Assembly: GCF_019059575.1 (NCBI RefSeq)
Contig: NW_024881974.1
Coordinates: 310,001 to 374,000, forward strand
DNA length: 64,000 nucleotides
From: Amphibalanus amphitrite
Taxonomy: Eukaryota; Arthropoda; Thecostraca; Balanomorpha; Balanidae
Reading direction: 5' to 3'
The notes below the pieces were generated by a model. It saw only the letters and a list, made by a program, of their open reading frames with translations, was not told the origin of the DNA and made no database searches. Position numbers and translations under genes: made by a program. Positions 1-24,162 of the stretch are shown here, one piece after another (position 1 is the first letter of the stretch; each line of letters starts with the position of its first letter).

Positions 1-202
1 TGGTGTATGTACATATTCCATACAATTACACACACTAGCGAAGTGGTGCAAGTTCGCCTGCGCACATATTTTAATCTTTAAGACGATGAAGCCTACTGTA
101 TGTAAATTCGATTTGATAACATAATGTTGTGAGGCTGAGTGATGAGCCCGGACCCGCGTCCGGTCCGCTCCGTGTTATGCTGGTGCTTCGATCGTGTCTG
201 GT

Positions 203-716
203 CTGTCCACTGTATGTCTATGGGTGTATGTTGGGGACAGATCAGTGGTCTGTGCTCCGTCCGTTTCTGACTGTCCACTGTATGTCTATGGGTGTATGTT
301 GGGGACAGATCAGTGGTCTGTGCTCCGTCCGTTTCTGACTGTCCACTGTATGTCTATCGGTGTATGTTGGGGACAGATCAGTGGTCTGTGCTCCGTTCGT
401 TTCTGACTGTCCACTGTATGTCTATGGGTGTATGTTGGGGACAGATCAGTGGTCTGTGCTCCGTTCGTTTCTGACTGTCCACTGTATGTCTATGGGTGTA
501 TGTTGGGGACAGATCAGTGGTCTGTGCTCCGTCCGTTTCTGACTGTCCACTGTATGTCTATCGGTGTATGTTTGGGACAGATCAATGGTCTGTGCTCCGT
601 CCGTTTCTGACTGTCCACTGTATGTCTATGGGTGTATGTTGGGGACAGATCAGTGGTCTGTGCTCCGTCCGTTTCTGACTGTCCACTGTATGTCTATGGG
701 TGTATGTTGGGGACAG
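203..716. repeat. 68-bp minisatellite, about 7.6 copies
   Basis: Tandem copies of a 68-bp unit beginning CTGTCCACTGTATGTCTATG follow one another with only a few substitutions (for example GGG/CGG after TCTAT). The period is not a multiple of three, so the open frames running through it are not evidence of a gene. Near-identity of copies suggests recent expansion. The array is cut off at 716 by unrelated sequence. Confidence 0.95.
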
Positions 717-1335
717 CTGGTCAAGGGTGACCCGTGGAGCGGGCAAGAGTGGTTTTTCCAAGCAGAGGTTGTAAAACGCGGCACAGTGACTAAAGACGGA
801 TGTCGACCAGCGTGGCCCAGCGGCGCGTCTTTGGCGGCGTACCTACCGATCCCTCTCCAGAGGTCGACCTGTAAAGGACTTATCTGTCCTACGTATAGAA
901 CCAGCCTTTGTCCAGGCAAGCGCCAGCAGACCGTGATTTCAGTATTTCCCGATGCGAGGTAACATTTATTGGACAGACGATAGGAACGAACACACGGTTA
1001 AACACCGGATTAACATGGATTTAAGTGCTTGTCCAAACATTGGACAAACACTTAACAGCGTTTGCCGTTGAGTTTTTGATCGGCAATGCCCATAGTGCAG
1101 AGCGCTGTTTTTATATAAACAACTTCAATAAAACACATGGCCGGTGGCAGACACTAATCGCGTACTTTAAGATGAAATAGGCACGAGAACCACTAAGAAG
1201 ACAGCAGAAGGGGTACTACCTTCAGTCACACAGCAGCTGTGGTCTGCTGAATGATAGTGGTGGTGTGTGCCGTGTACCCGAGGGCGGCGCCGAGACCCAG
1301 AGGCGACGTCACGGCTTGGTATGTTTGTCGGGACG
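717..1335. other. Spacer downstream of the Kunitz gene
   Basis: No coding exon recognised. It holds the candidate polyadenylation signal of the minus-strand Kunitz gene (965-970) and a plus-strand AATAAA near 1128 with no matching gene to its left. Otherwise it is unique-looking sequence. Confidence 0.5.
965..970 (-). terminator. Candidate poly(A) signal of the Kunitz gene
   Basis: Minus-strand AATAAA (plus-strand TTTATT) about 366 bases beyond the Kunitz stop codon. The position suits a 3' UTR end, but a hexamer alone is weak evidence. Confidence 0.35.
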
Positions 1336-2817
1336 TCACGGCTTGGGTTGTTTGTCGGCGGACGTGAGCTGTTTGATCAGCAGTTTGGTGGAGACCAGGA
1401 TGCTCTGCGCCCGGCACGTCTTCCTGCACTCGCCCACGGTCCGGAAGTTGTTGGCGTTTCCGCCGCAGCCGCCGTAGATGAATTGGGCGCAGCGTTTGCC
1501 GTTGAAGTAGTAGCGTGGGATGGCCGCCAAGCACGGCCCGACCACCTTGGGCAGCCGGCAGAGTTTGGGTCGGCCGGCGCCGCAGCGCTGTCGGCACTCG
1601 GACAGCGTGCGGAAGTTGTTCCCGTTTGGCGCGCAGCCTCCCCAGTAAAACTTGAGGCACCTGTTCGCTTTGGCGGAGAAATAGTAACGGGGCATCCTGG
1701 CTTTACAGGGTCCCACCTTTTTAGGCTGAAGGCAGGGGCTGCATTGCTTGTTGCAGTCAGCGAGGGTCTTGAAGTTGTTTCTGTTGGGCTGGCAGCCGCC
1801 CCAGCTAAATTCCATGCATTTTCCGTCCTTGGCCGAATAATAGAAGCGTGGGATTGCTGCTCTGCAGGGTCCTACTTTCAGGGGCTGCTTGCATGGGTTA
1901 CCGCAACCCTTGACACAACACTGCTTTTCGCAGTCCTTCAAGGACTCGAAGTTGTTTCCATTGGGTTTGCAGCCTCCCCAGTAGAACTTGAGGCACCTGT
2001 TCTTTTTGGCCGAGAAGTAATACCGAAGCTTTCTTGCCCTACAGGGTCCCACCTTTTTAGGCTGAAGGCAGGGGTTGCATTGCTTGTTGCAGTCAGCGAG
2101 GGTCTTGAAGTTGTTGCCGTTGGGCTGGCAGCCGCCCCAGCTAAATTCCATGCATTTACCGTCCTTAGCTGAATAGTAGAAGCGTGGGATTGCGGCCCTG
2201 CAGGGTCCTGCTTTCAGTGGCTGCTCGCATGGGTTACCACAGCCGCTAGCACAACACTGCTTCTCGCAGTCCTTCAGGGACTCGAAGTTATTTCCATTGG
2301 GTTTGCAGCCTCCCCAGTAGAACTTGAGGCACCTGTTCTCTTTGGCTGAGAAGTAATACCGAAGCTTTCTTGCCCTACAGGGTCCCACCTTTTTAGGCTG
2401 AAGGCAGGGGTTGCATTGCTCGTTGCAGTCAGCGAGGGTCTTGAAGTTGTTGCCGTTGGGCTGGCAGCCGCCCCAGCTAAATTCCATGCATTTACCGTCC
2501 TTAGCTGAATAGTAGAAGCGTGGGATTGCGGCCCTGCAGGGTCCTGCTTTCAGTGGCTGCTCGCATGGGTTACCACAGCCGCTAGCACAACACTGCTTCT
2601 CGCAGTCCTTCAGGGACTCGAAGTTGTTTCCGTTGGGGTCGCAGCCTCCCCAGTTGAACTTGAGGCACCTGCCCTGTTTGGCCGAGAAGTACCAGCGCGG
2701 CACGAGAGCCTCGCACGGGCCGACCTTGAGCAGCTGCCGGCACGGCTCCTTCTCCTTCACGGTGGCGGAGGCGGCCGCGGCCAGGGCAACCAGCAGTCCC
2801 AGCTGCATGGTGGCCAT
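1336..2817 (-). CDS. Secreted eight-domain Kunitz (BPTI-type) protease inhibitor-like protein
   Basis: A single uninterrupted frame of 493 residues. Residues 1-19 are a hydrophobic signal peptide ([12 protein letters not shown] core), which is why the ATG at 2817 is chosen over the in-frame one at 3030. Eight Kunitz domains follow at about 26-76, 85-135, 138-188, 197-247, 250-300, 309-359, 362-412 and 420-468. Domains 1-7 keep the exact cysteine spacing C-8-C-15-C-7-C-12-C-3-C and the YFSAK/FxWGGC core; domain 8 is two residues shorter between Cys2 and Cys3. The predicted P1 residue after Cys2 is Glu in domain 1, Arg in 2-6, Lys in 7 and Leu in 8. Family knowledge says Arg/Lys P1 favours trypsin-like proteases and Leu chymotrypsin- or elastase-like ones; P1 Glu is unusual. 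Linkers after domains 1, 3 and 5 carry two extra cysteines (CxxGCGNP). Domains 2-3, 4-5 and 6-7 are three copies of a 336-bp unit, so the gene grew by tandem duplication. Target protease unknown. Confidence 0.9.
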   Translation of the reverse strand: MATMQLGLLVALAAAASATVKEKEPCRQLLKVGPCEALVPRWYFSAKQGRCLKFNWGGCDPNGNNFESLKDCEKQCCASGCGNPCEQPLKAGPCRAAIPRFYYSAKDGKCMEFSWGGCQPNGNNFKTLADCNEQCNPCLQPKKVGPCRARKLRYYFSAKENRCLKFYWGGCKPNGNNFESLKDCEKQCCASGCGNPCEQPLKAGPCRAAIPRFYYSAKDGKCMEFSWGGCQPNGNNFKTLADCNKQCNPCLQPKKVGPCRARKLRYYFSAKKNRCLKFYWGGCKPNGNNFESLKDCEKQCCVKGCGNPCKQPLKVGPCRAAIPRFYYSAKDGKCMEFSWGGCQPNRNNFKTLADCNKQCSPCLQPKKVGPCKARMPRYYFSAKANRCLKFYWGGCAPNGNNFRTLSECRQRCGAGRPKLCRLPKVVGPCLAAIPRYYFNGKRCAQFIYGGCGGNANNFRTVGECRKTCRAQSILVSTKLLIKQLTSADKQPKP

Positions 2818-2845
2818 ACGGACGGCGGGCGGGCGGACCGGGACC

Positions 2846-2886
2846 GGGCGGGGCTCTGACTGAGCCGACAGCGGACCGGGCGGGGC
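2846..2886 (-). promoter_or_regulatory. GC-box pair upstream of the Kunitz start
   Basis: Two GGGCGGGGC motifs (2846-2854 and 2878-2886), the Sp1-type GC box, lie 29-69 bases upstream of the Kunitz ATG within a very GC-rich, partly repeated stretch. They could be promoter elements or 5' UTR; no TATA box is evident. Confidence 0.3.
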
Positions 2887-3509
2887 TCTCAGCGGGCGAG
2901 CAGAGGACCGCGCGGGGACCTGAGCGCGACTCTGAGAGACGGGCGGACCGGGACCCAGCGCGACTCCCGGCGAGGTGGGACTGCGAGCGGTAGGCCCCTC
3001 CGCCGAGATATCACACCAGGGAAAGGTCACACGTGTCGCCAGATGTCATCGAGTGACGCTGAACGTCAAATAATCGGACCGACAATGAGCCAGGCCGGAC
3101 TCAGCGGTAGACAGGGCTCCTCTACGAAGGGTTACAAAGAGCTGAGAGTGCCGCCGGAGCTCGGCTGAAGAGTGCCGCCGGAACTCGGGTGAAGAGTGCC
3201 GCCGTTCGGACGTGCCCGCCGGGGTGCGGCAGGCGGCGCTACCTGGGGCGGTCCATCGATCCAGCTATCCATCAAATGGTCCATCGTCTCTGGTCATTCT
3301 CGGCGTGGCGGCTGACAGGCCCGCCCGACCTTTTGCCGCCCTTGGGCTGTGGGCTGTGGACTGTGAACTGTGAGCTATGGACGGTGGGATGCTGACCCCA
3401 CCGTGGGCGCAGAGGCGACCCACTTGTATGACAGTCGGTGGCCGTCCGTCACCGGCTCTGCACGTGTGCTCAAACTGTCCGTCACCGGACGGCGATCAGC
3501 CATCGGCTG
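2887..3509. other. 5' flank of the Kunitz gene
   Basis: GC-rich flank with no recognised exon. The frame upstream of the Kunitz ATG stays open to 3030, but its translation is low-complexity Pro/Arg/Ser and precedes a good signal peptide, so I treat it as untranslated. Confidence 0.4.
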
Positions 3510-3876
3510 TCGGGGAGGGGGGGGGCGGACACGGGCTGTTGGTGGGGGGGGGGCGGACACGGGCTGTCGGTGGGGGGAGGGGGCGGACACGGGCTGTCGG
3601 GGGGGGGGGAGGATGGACACGGGCTGTCGGGGGGGGGGGGGGGAGGATGGACACGGGCTGTCGGTGGGGGAGGGTGACCGGACACGGGCTGTCGGTGGGG
3701 GAGGGTGACCGGACACGGGCTGTCGATGGGGGAGGGTGACCGGACACGGGCTGTCGGTGGGGGGCGGGACCGGACACGGGCTGTCGGTGGGGGAGGGTGA
3801 CCGGACACTGGCTGTCGGTGGGGGAGGGTGACCGGACACTGGCTGTCGGGGGGGGGGGGGGGCGGACACGGGCTGA
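3510..3876. repeat. G-rich minisatellite, about 31-bp unit
   Basis: Around eleven copies of a unit containing GGACACGGGCTGTCGGTGGG with variable G-runs (up to 12 or more) and an optional GAGGGTGACC segment. The clustered G-tracts on the plus strand meet the usual pattern for G-quadruplex formation. Overlapping open frames on both strands are by-products. Confidence 0.9.
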
Positions 3877-3948
3877 CCCGAGAGGTCACCGATGAGGTGA
3901 CCGGTGAGACAAGCTTGTTAGTCGTCCTCCTGAGCTCATCTGTAGGTA

Positions 3949-5392
3949 GGGTGAAGTCGTATAAGAGTACGCACTTAGTGGATTTCTTGCTCTCATTTGT
4001 TTAATATTTGAAAGTAAGAAATCGCAAATAGAGAATATTAAAGTTCATTGAATTAGCTATCAACCCATGGGGCAACGATCCTTCAGCGTAAATGGAAGTG
4101 GTCTAAAACTGACATTTTCTGAACCGCTGCAGTTGCGTACTCTAACCATATGGGGTGTGTAAGAGTACGCACGCCAGGCGGGTGGAGTACGCAAGCATAT
4201 GAACACACACCTATGCAGCTTGTACTGTCCAAATGCTTAACTTCAAACTGAGAAGGCACTTAAGTTAATTCTAGTATCCAAAAAGAAAAACATAAAATAC
4301 ATCTTTCAAGTCTATAAATCAGGAAATAATCATGTCGTGTGTTTCTTGAAAAAATGTACAATCAAAAGGGAGAATAACTCGTATTTGGAAGAATTTCGGG
4401 TACGCATCTGCATCACAGTGCTCCATTGATGATATACCTACAAAACAAACGTCAGTGAGCGATAGATTAATAATTTTATATTTCTGTATATTCGATTTAA
4501 TGTATAATTCTGCGTACTCTTACCCTCCTGAACAGTGCGTCCTCTTACCGTACATGCAATTCGCGCACAAAAACAACCCCGAAACGTTGTGCAAAACTTC
4601 GCAAACAGAATATTGCACTGCACAGTATTTCCCCAGATAACCTCACAAGTTTCCCACAACAATCACGGAAATGTACCTTATCTTTCTAGTTGAGGTTTAT
4701 TTGCCATTGGGTCTACAGTGCAGGGATATTTCTATCTCGCACTCTTCTGCGATGCAAAGATAAGAATTTGCTATCTCTGCATCTCTCTGAGATGCAAAGA
4801 TAAGGTCTCGAGGGTTCATAGCTAAAAATCAAGAGTTCAAGTGATGATATGGGTCAATAACCGAACGGCATTTTTAATGGCTGTTTATGTACGAAACTTA
4901 TGAAATAAAAACAAACTACTCTAAATATTTTTTTTTACATAGATGAATACATTTGAATATTATATTCAATTTATTAAGAATAAACCTCAACATAGAAAGA
5001 TATAGGATTCCTCATGGCTCACTCGTGGAAGATAGGATATCTTTTCCTCGCGTGTCACAGAAAAACCTCGCTCCTTCGTCGCTCGGTTTTTCAGTAGCCC
5101 GCTTGGAAAAGATATCCTTATCTTCCACTCGGAGCCATGAAGAATCCTCTATATCTCAACTGCCAAGTATCAAAATTATTGTACCATACCATAATAATAT
5201 CATAACGCTCGAAAATAATATTCATCGCCTTAAACTCAACAGCGTCGCCGCTCAACGCCCACGTTCCGTTGGTGACAAGCACGCACTGGCGGCTTCATGT
5301 CACTTCATGAACTCGACAAACCCGCGTTGCTAAGCAACCGAAACAGCTGATGCGTACTCTTATCGCCCGCGTACTCTTACCCGCCCTTACCC
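3949..5392. mobile_element. Non-autonomous DNA transposon with TA target duplication
   Basis: Ends begin GGGT(G)AAG and share the subterminal motif TAAGAGTACGCA in inverted orientation; the flanks are TA at 3947-3948 and 5393-5394. The motif recurs near 4135, 4165 and 4505. An internal hairpin lies at about 5002-5155. No transposase is visible. The inverted repeats are imperfect, so the element is old or the limits are approximate. Confidence 0.5.
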
Positions 5393-5394
5393 TA

Positions 5395-6503
5395 CAGGTC
5401 TCGCGGGTTTTAGCGGTAGGTTTTGCACCTAGAAAATTTAGTGTACTTCAGGCTATATCTTCGTCGTCTTAACCCTATTAGTGGCAGGGGGGGTTGTTTT
5501 TATCCACCCCTCAGGTTTTTCGGGAATATCTCCGAAACCGCTGAAGCTACGATGCTGAAATTTTCTGACTTTTCCTAAAACTAAATTGGGCACATTCCCT
5601 GAAAATTTCAAGTTCATAACTTTACCAGGGGCGGCTCCAGAGCACTGGGAATTGGGGGGTCCTATTCGTGAAGCGAGTCATTTGGGCGAAGATCACGATG
5701 CTCCACCAGTTTTACGAACAGTGAATGAAAGGTATCATGTGATAGCATATACAGTTATTGTGCATCCTCTTTTGACACGTTTTTGCTATAATAGGCGGAT
5801 CCAGGCGTCCAAAAAGGGGGGTTATGTTTTACCTCCCAACATAGGTGCCCTGACACCGCCTATGCATGACCAATACAATTGTAGTCGTTCTCTCATAAGA
5901 AAATTGTAACATAACAAGACCATTACCACCATTTTTAGAAACAGTACCTACCAACAAAAACCTTACTTACTATACTTTTTGTGTACCCCAAATCTCAATG
6001 ATCTGTATCCGCCTATGATTTTTGAAAATGCATATTTTTGGGATCCATGTGAATTCCTGGTTCATTCTCTATCGATCGGCAAAAGTTGCGTGAAGATTGG
6101 TTCAGAAACCTGGCCGTGATAAACAGTCTAAAATGTATCTGCAATTTGCCCGTTTTTACCCCCCTCTACCCCCCTATTGGCACTTTTTAATTTTTATTTT
6201 TTAGAAATGTAGATCACGTTGAGCGAAATCGAATGCCGTTTGAATTTTGAAAATCGGCCCGTTAGATCTCGAGATATCAAGGGGGGGTCGTAAACAGCCC
6301 CCCCCTGCCACTAATAGGGGGTAGCCAGGAGCCTGCCACTAATAGGGTTAAGCTTTTAAGTGTTGAAGATGCGATCGACTTGTTGGGTAACAAGCCGGCC
6401 ATGATCGTGTAAAATGGCTTCATCGTAGATCGATAAGTTTCTGAGATATAGGTAACCGGAAATGTAAAAGTGCGAAACCTACCGCTTGATCTCGCGAGAC
6501 CTG
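5395..6503. mobile_element. TA-flanked MITE ('MITE-A') interrupted by a TTAA element
   Basis: Inverted ends CAGGTCTCGCG...CGCGAGACCTG with TA on both sides (5393-5394, 6504-6505), and the subterminal motif AGCGGTAGGTTT at both ends. Removing the 5473-6347 insertion leaves about 230 bp that matches the uninterrupted copy at 21577-21794 along its length. TA duplication and short size suggest a Tc1/mariner-type MITE. Confidence 0.8.
5473..6347. mobile_element. TTAA-flanked element E1 (piggyBac-like or Kolobok-like, non-autonomous)
   Basis: An 875-bp insertion between exact TTAA duplications (5469-5472 and 6348-6351) with inverted ends CCCTATTAGTGGCAGGG. Just inside each end is a G-tract/C-tract hairpin (near 5483-5510 and 6282-6308). 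The related copy at 21577-21794 has no insertion here, which proves transposition. No coding capacity. TTAA duplication is known for piggyBac and Kolobok; the CCC start favours piggyBac-like. Confidence 0.85.
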
Positions 6504-6988
6504 TACCTTTCCCAACTCCCGACTTCCGATTCCGGATTCCGATTTTATCTGGGAAGCTTTTAACGGAAAACTGTAATGCCTAAAATTACTTCACTGGCGT
6601 CATAAAATAAAGGTCATATCCTAATGCCACGTTGGGTTTATAATGCAAAAATGAATCATAGCAATCACCATTCACGTAACTAATGAACATATGTTCATCT
6701 AGCACTTCCCCCATGTTCTAGCACTCAGACTCTTATATAAGAGTCTGAGTGCTAGAAAATGAGATCGATCATATTGCTTCTCCTGACCGTGCTACTTAAA
6801 TAGGCAGTTTTAGTAGGCGTTTCCTTTGTGAATCCCTATATCGTGGAGGTCGCGTGACTGATCTGGAGAAGCTCATGTCAATGCGAAGTACAGGCCTTGG
6901 AATGTTTGATATCCATGCTGTGATTCATTTCTTGGAAATAAGAACATTTTAGAATCGCACCTTTTTTTAACGTAGCAAAGAATTTATT
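6504..6988. other. Spacer with a 42-bp perfect palindrome
   Basis: No gene seen. It contains the perfect palindrome at 6716-6757; a shorter TCTAGCACT copy sits just upstream near 6698. Confidence 0.5.
6716..6757. repeat. 42-bp perfect palindrome
   Basis: The sequence from TTCTAGCACTCAGACTC to its reverse complement is perfectly self-complementary, centred on TTAT|ATAA at 6736/6737. There is no loop, so it is a cruciform-type palindrome rather than a hairpin with spacer. Confidence 0.9.
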
Positions 6989-6992
6989 TTAA

Positions 6993-7993
6993 CCCGCGCA
7001 CCGACGGGGGTCTGCGCCAACTTAGTACCGACGGGGGGGGGCGGATGACCGCCCCCCCCTGAGATCTCGAGAACGAAGCAAGATAGCGACAAGCGGTAAA
7101 CGGCATCGGATACGCACGGACAAGGTCTACAATTTTTACAAAGGTCATTTTCAGGTCAGGTCAAAGATGACGTCACAGGGGTCGAAAAAGTCAAAATGGC
7201 GGCGCTAGATATGGAGAGGGTTTTTCTCGAATAACTTTCGAAGTAGTCAAGATAGGAACAAACTAAGGGCATCATCGTGATCCTCTCGTCAATCCGCATC
7301 GAATGATATATATGTTGACCTCGAAAGGTCAAGGTCAAAGGTTGACCTCAGGTCACGTGACCTCGAGGTCATCATGTATATCATTCGATGCGTCTTGACG
7401 AGCTGAACACAATGAGACCATCCGCGCGGCTGTATCTTGTTCCTGTAAGGAGTTATTGGCAAAAAACCTTTGGTGACCTTTGATGACGTCACATGACCTT
7501 ACAGCTGCCCAACAGCAAAACAGACCTCAAGGTAGTGAAGGTTGATCGTATGTGAAGTCATGTATGGTATATGGGGCCATTCCGACCCGTTTTAGTGGTA
7601 AAAACAGGGAGTTGATTTTTCCCCCATTGACTTATAATGGGGAGGTCGTGAAATTGACCTGACCTTAGGTCACCGACATCAAAATTCCGAGATATACAAA
7701 TTGTAGCTACTAATGACCTAATAACATCCTGCGACTTTCAAAGGCCTCCGACATCTACTGTAGCTCTGGCACGGTGACAAAGTTGCAAAAAAGTGACTTG
7801 AGGTTGGGTCATTCAAAGTGACCTGGTGACCTGACCTTAAAAGTTAGGAGGTTCAAACTTGCACACCATGTGTAAAATTGATGAGAGAATAGTCATACCA
7901 AATTTCGCGGCGCTACGCGCCGCGGTTTTCCCGCTATCCGCGAAAAACCTCAGGGGGGGGGGCGGATATCCGCCCCCCCCGTCGGTGCGCGGG
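6993..7993. mobile_element. TTAA-flanked element E2
   Basis: 1,001 bp between TTAA at 6989-6992 and 7994-7997, with inverted ends CCCGCGCACCGACGGGGG. A G-tract/C-tract hairpin with loop GGATGACC/GGATATCC sits inside each end (about 7029-7062 and 7951-7981). The interior is dense in AGGTCA/TGACCT half-sites. It shares the GAGATCTCGAGAACGAAGC module with the element at 11954-13837. No transposase. Confidence 0.85.
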
Positions 7994-7997
7994 TTAA

Positions 7998-9894
7998 AGT
8001 CATAGGTTAGTGACCTGAAAATGAGGTAGGTACGCCTATGACACGAGAGCTTCGACAAGCTTCGACGTTTTGCTTTGACAAGCTTTGACGAGCTTCGAGT
8101 CTTCAGTTCTTTCATGAAAGCGTTCCGAGCAAGGACGAAAAGAGTGGATGGTGGCACCTCTACTCCCCGTCGATCGGGGAGGGTTCGTAATTTGGAGTTT
8201 GGACAATGTCCGTGCCCTCCCCCCCCCCCCCCGCCTCTCTGACCATAACCCGGCACTTATCCGCTGACCGCTGGCGCTTTTTGACGCGACTCACACCTCT
8301 AATGTGTTGTCCAAGTCCCAAGGTAACTGGTAAAAGTAGGTAGGGTGCGCGGTTCCAGTTCGTGTGCTGCGGCACAGCCTACCCACCGGCGCTCGCTGCT
8401 AGTGACATCTATGTGCGAGAGTTGTAAGCTCGGCGCCCTCGCGTTTGGACGGGAGTTGCTTAGTCTGAAGTCTCTGTAAATTGATGATCTATAGCAGTTT
8501 TTTGGTCATTCGGTAGCAGAGGAGCGCGGCAGACCATCGTGGCGGCGGGTCGGGGTCCGGCCGACGAGTGGGCCCGGTCGGCGGCACCGGCGGCCTCGAC
8601 ACCTCTGGTCGGCGGCCCGACCGGCCATCACACAGACAGACGCAGGACGCAGAGGCCGCCCCGGCGGCTCCCGCAGCCGGCAGAAATAGCGCCTCGACCT
8701 TTACGAATCGGGTCCGCCCCTCCTCTCCCCCTCCCGCACACTGCAATCGTGATGCCTCTGTTAGCAACTTTTACACGGAATATTGCACCAGACAGCGACA
8801 TCCGCGCGTCAAACTTCGAATTGGGGCGCAATTGTCAAACGATTTCCAGGACAGTAAAAGGTCTCTGTCAGTCAGTGCTGCGAATTCACTCGGACTCCTA
8901 CGCAAAAATGGCTTTCACTCCATCTCAGACTCCGATTTTGACTGAAATTTGCGCATTCTAACGACTCGTATTACATTAGTCTGCAGTACTGGACTTGGCA
9001 CCTCCTCGGAAAAAGCCAGAGCTCTGGAAGAAACGACAGCGTTGTATGCACAACCATCTGCTGAGATTGGTAATATCGAGGTCATCGCACATACGTACAT
9101 CCAGTCTTGAAAGTACCGCGCATTGGTGCGGTGTATCCATCAAGTCTGACCGAGGAAGGGCTGCTAAATTTGGGAGTTACCGAACCAATTGACATTCTCT
9201 TCCATCCCCCAGATCAATTTGTTTGATCAATTTCACATCCCTATCCATCCCCCAAGTCAATTGGTTCGGCGACTCCTCTGCACGCTGTAAGTTAATGACG
9301 TGACGGTGCCGATAAGCGGTTATTTTCTGACCAGACCTGTTAAGTTCGCGATGGCCGATGGGACTGCCAGTTCCTGAGTAGACGATGTTGATCGATGCCG
9401 CGTTCGAGATTAGATGGTTGCCGACCCAAACCGCTCACAGAATACCCGTGTACACAGAATACCTCACGGGTACCCGTGAGACTGCTGTGTCCTGAGTGGA
9501 GCTCGGATAGTTTCTTGTAGAGGAGGTTGGCAACGAAGACGACTCTCAGGCGTCATAGTGGAGAGAGGTGGAATTCCCTTCGTCATATTGTATTGTAGCA
9601 GTGCAAAGGCTCATCAGTGTCCAAAATCCAAACCGTGGTACAAAAAAAAACGTAAGAAACGAGGTCCCCGACATCTCTAAAATCGCTCCCAGCGCACGAC
9701 GCGCTTGACACAAGACTTCAAAAACAGCGCAACCAGCATTGCCAATCCCTCTAGCGAAATGCGCCAACAAAAACAATCGCAACATGAATGCCACAGAGGG
9801 AGTATCACGTGAAAACCTGACCAGCATTGAGACTCGCAGGCGACAGCGACAGTGGCATCACCTATACGGCGACAGGCCCGGCGCCGCGCGGCGG
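7998..9894. other. Intergenic region downstream of AHCY
   Basis: No recognisable exon. It holds GACAAGCTTCGACG-like short repeats around 8040-8100, a GC-rich block at 8520-8740, and a MITE-B remnant at about 9108-9280. I found no convincing AATAAA for AHCY here. Confidence 0.4.
9108..9280. mobile_element. MITE-B remnant
   Basis: Begins CAGTCTTGAAAGTACCGCGC and continues with ATCCATCAAG...CTGACCGAGGAAGG and CAATTGGTTCGG, matching the left part of the MITE at 35616-36993. The right inverted end is not clear, so this copy is partial. Confidence 0.6.
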
Positions 9895-22767
<12,873 letters not shown>

Positions 22768-22859
22768 CTTGGCAAAGTTGAAGTAATCGACGTTGAACAC
22801 GTGTTAGCACGTCGCCAGTTCCCCGAGCCGCACGAACACCGCCAGTTGGAACTCGAGAA

Positions 22860-22960
22860 AGGGGCGAAACGCGGCGGCTCTGGCTCTTTTATGCTTTTGA
22901 GCACGAAGATGTTATAACCTAGTTCATTGGTCAGAGGCCGTCCTAAGCAGCCAATCAAAA
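22860..22960 (-). promoter_or_regulatory. Candidate AHCY core promoter
   Basis: On the minus strand a CATAAAAG TATA-like box lies about 110 bases upstream of the ATG. Inverted and direct CCAAT boxes sit further upstream (ATTGG near 22925, CCAAT near 22951). Positions suit a TATA/CCAAT promoter with a short 5' UTR. It sits in the roughly 1.3-kb space between AHCY and the divergent V-ATPase gene. Confidence 0.4.
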
Positions 22961-23652
22961 TGTACCTTTGTGGGAATTGTATCACGGGAGCAGCAACAGC
23001 TGAGTAAACTGTACGCCTATTTATACTATTTCTTGGCAGATACTTGGCGAAATATTCGAAAAGCTTTTACTATTTGCAAATTAAATCCAATACTTTCCAG
23101 CTCTCTATTAATTTTTAAATCCAAATTACTTAATAGTCACTATTCATTCCGAAGATACAATTTTTATTTGGAAAATGTTTTTTAAATTCGCCTTAAACTA
23201 GCCTAGATGTAGCAATTATTGATCTTTTTTGCGCTATTCCTGGCAAGTGCGCTGTTATTGCCTCTTTTATGTCAAGGCTGTGCGCGTGACACTTCTGTGT
23301 CGCTGTGTTTTCGGTTTGGGCGGGTGAGTTGAGAGTAGGTATTTATTGTATTTTGATAACCATGATCAATCTTGTATTTTTGAAGTATTTCGTGAACGGA
23401 AATGCATGTCTCTTGTGTTAACCAACAGTTGGTTCTGTCCTTTTTTACCAAGGTGCAGCATAGGACAATGGGACAGCGCATTTTTGCGGTCACAAGCTTG
23501 AGCTATTCTATTGTATTGTTACCTATTTGTTATTTGCCTATGTGTTCACATTTACCCAGTAGTGCATATGACCGTTTCTCATGTTTAAATGACTTCATAT
23601 TTTTTTTGTATTTTGCTCTTCAGTCCTTTGAACAGGTTTAGCCCGACATTTA
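22961..23652. other. Intergenic space between AHCY and the V-ATPase d gene
   Basis: AT-rich compared with the surroundings. No coding exon seen. It could include a non-coding first exon of the V-ATPase gene, because a good acceptor (TGTTTCAG) lies just before that gene's ATG. Confidence 0.35.
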
Positions 23653-23904
23653 GGTATCGGTAAGGCAGACGTTGCTGGAGCTGCCATACCTATGGACTAT
23701 GTATGTGTTTGTTTTTGCAACAAAGGAGAGGCGGAGACCCGCAGATGTTTTTTGCCCACAGAAACTGTAACGTTGGTTGTAGGTTGTAGGTTCTGTTTTG
23801 GTTAGAAAGATGCATTCCCGGGGTGGCGCCTCTCCTTTTGTTGCAAAAAGTAAAAACGAAATGCGCCTTATGGCAACTCATGCGATGTCTGCCTTACCGA
23901 TACC
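23653..23904. mobile_element. 252-bp palindromic MITE
   Basis: Inverted ends GGTATCGGTAAGGCAGAC with inner inverted segments (GGAGAGGCG / CGCCTCTCC, TTTTTGCAACAAA / TTTGTTGCAAAAA). The first ten bases equal the terminus of the foldback element at 24268-26351. No clear target duplication. Confidence 0.7.
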
Positions 23905-24041
23905 AAGAATTGCCCTCTAATCTGCTCACACAACTCTGGCTGGTATTGAGTGACTGGACGCAGGCCCTTGCACCGACCTTTCATTAATGGCTTTGATTAT
24001 CTGTTTCAGGTTTCTTTGTCAGATTCTCCTAAAGCTACAAA

Positions 24042-24162
24042 ATGAGGGACTGGCTGTTCAACATCCATGATGGTTATCTGGAGAGCCTGTGCCGAGGATT
24101 CAAAAACGGCATTCTCAAGAACAATGACTACCTGAACTTGGTGCAGTGTGAAACTCTTGAGG
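24042..24162 (+). CDS. ATP6V0D1: V-ATPase d exon 1
   Basis: Residues 1-40 plus one base; [12 protein letters not shown] to VQCETLE. Donor GTGAGT. The ATG follows a TGTTTCAG acceptor-like site by about 32 bases, so a 5' UTR exon may lie upstream. Confidence 0.95.

Noticed and set aside
203-716. CRISPR-like array
   Set aside because: The whole 68-bp unit repeats without unique spacers, and the DNA is eukaryotic.
1267-2172. 301-codon plus-strand frame
   Set aside because: Exact antisense shadow of the Kunitz repeat gene.
2818-3030. 71-residue N-terminal extension of the Kunitz protein
   Set aside because: Low-complexity translation of GC-rich DNA; it would bury a good signal peptide.
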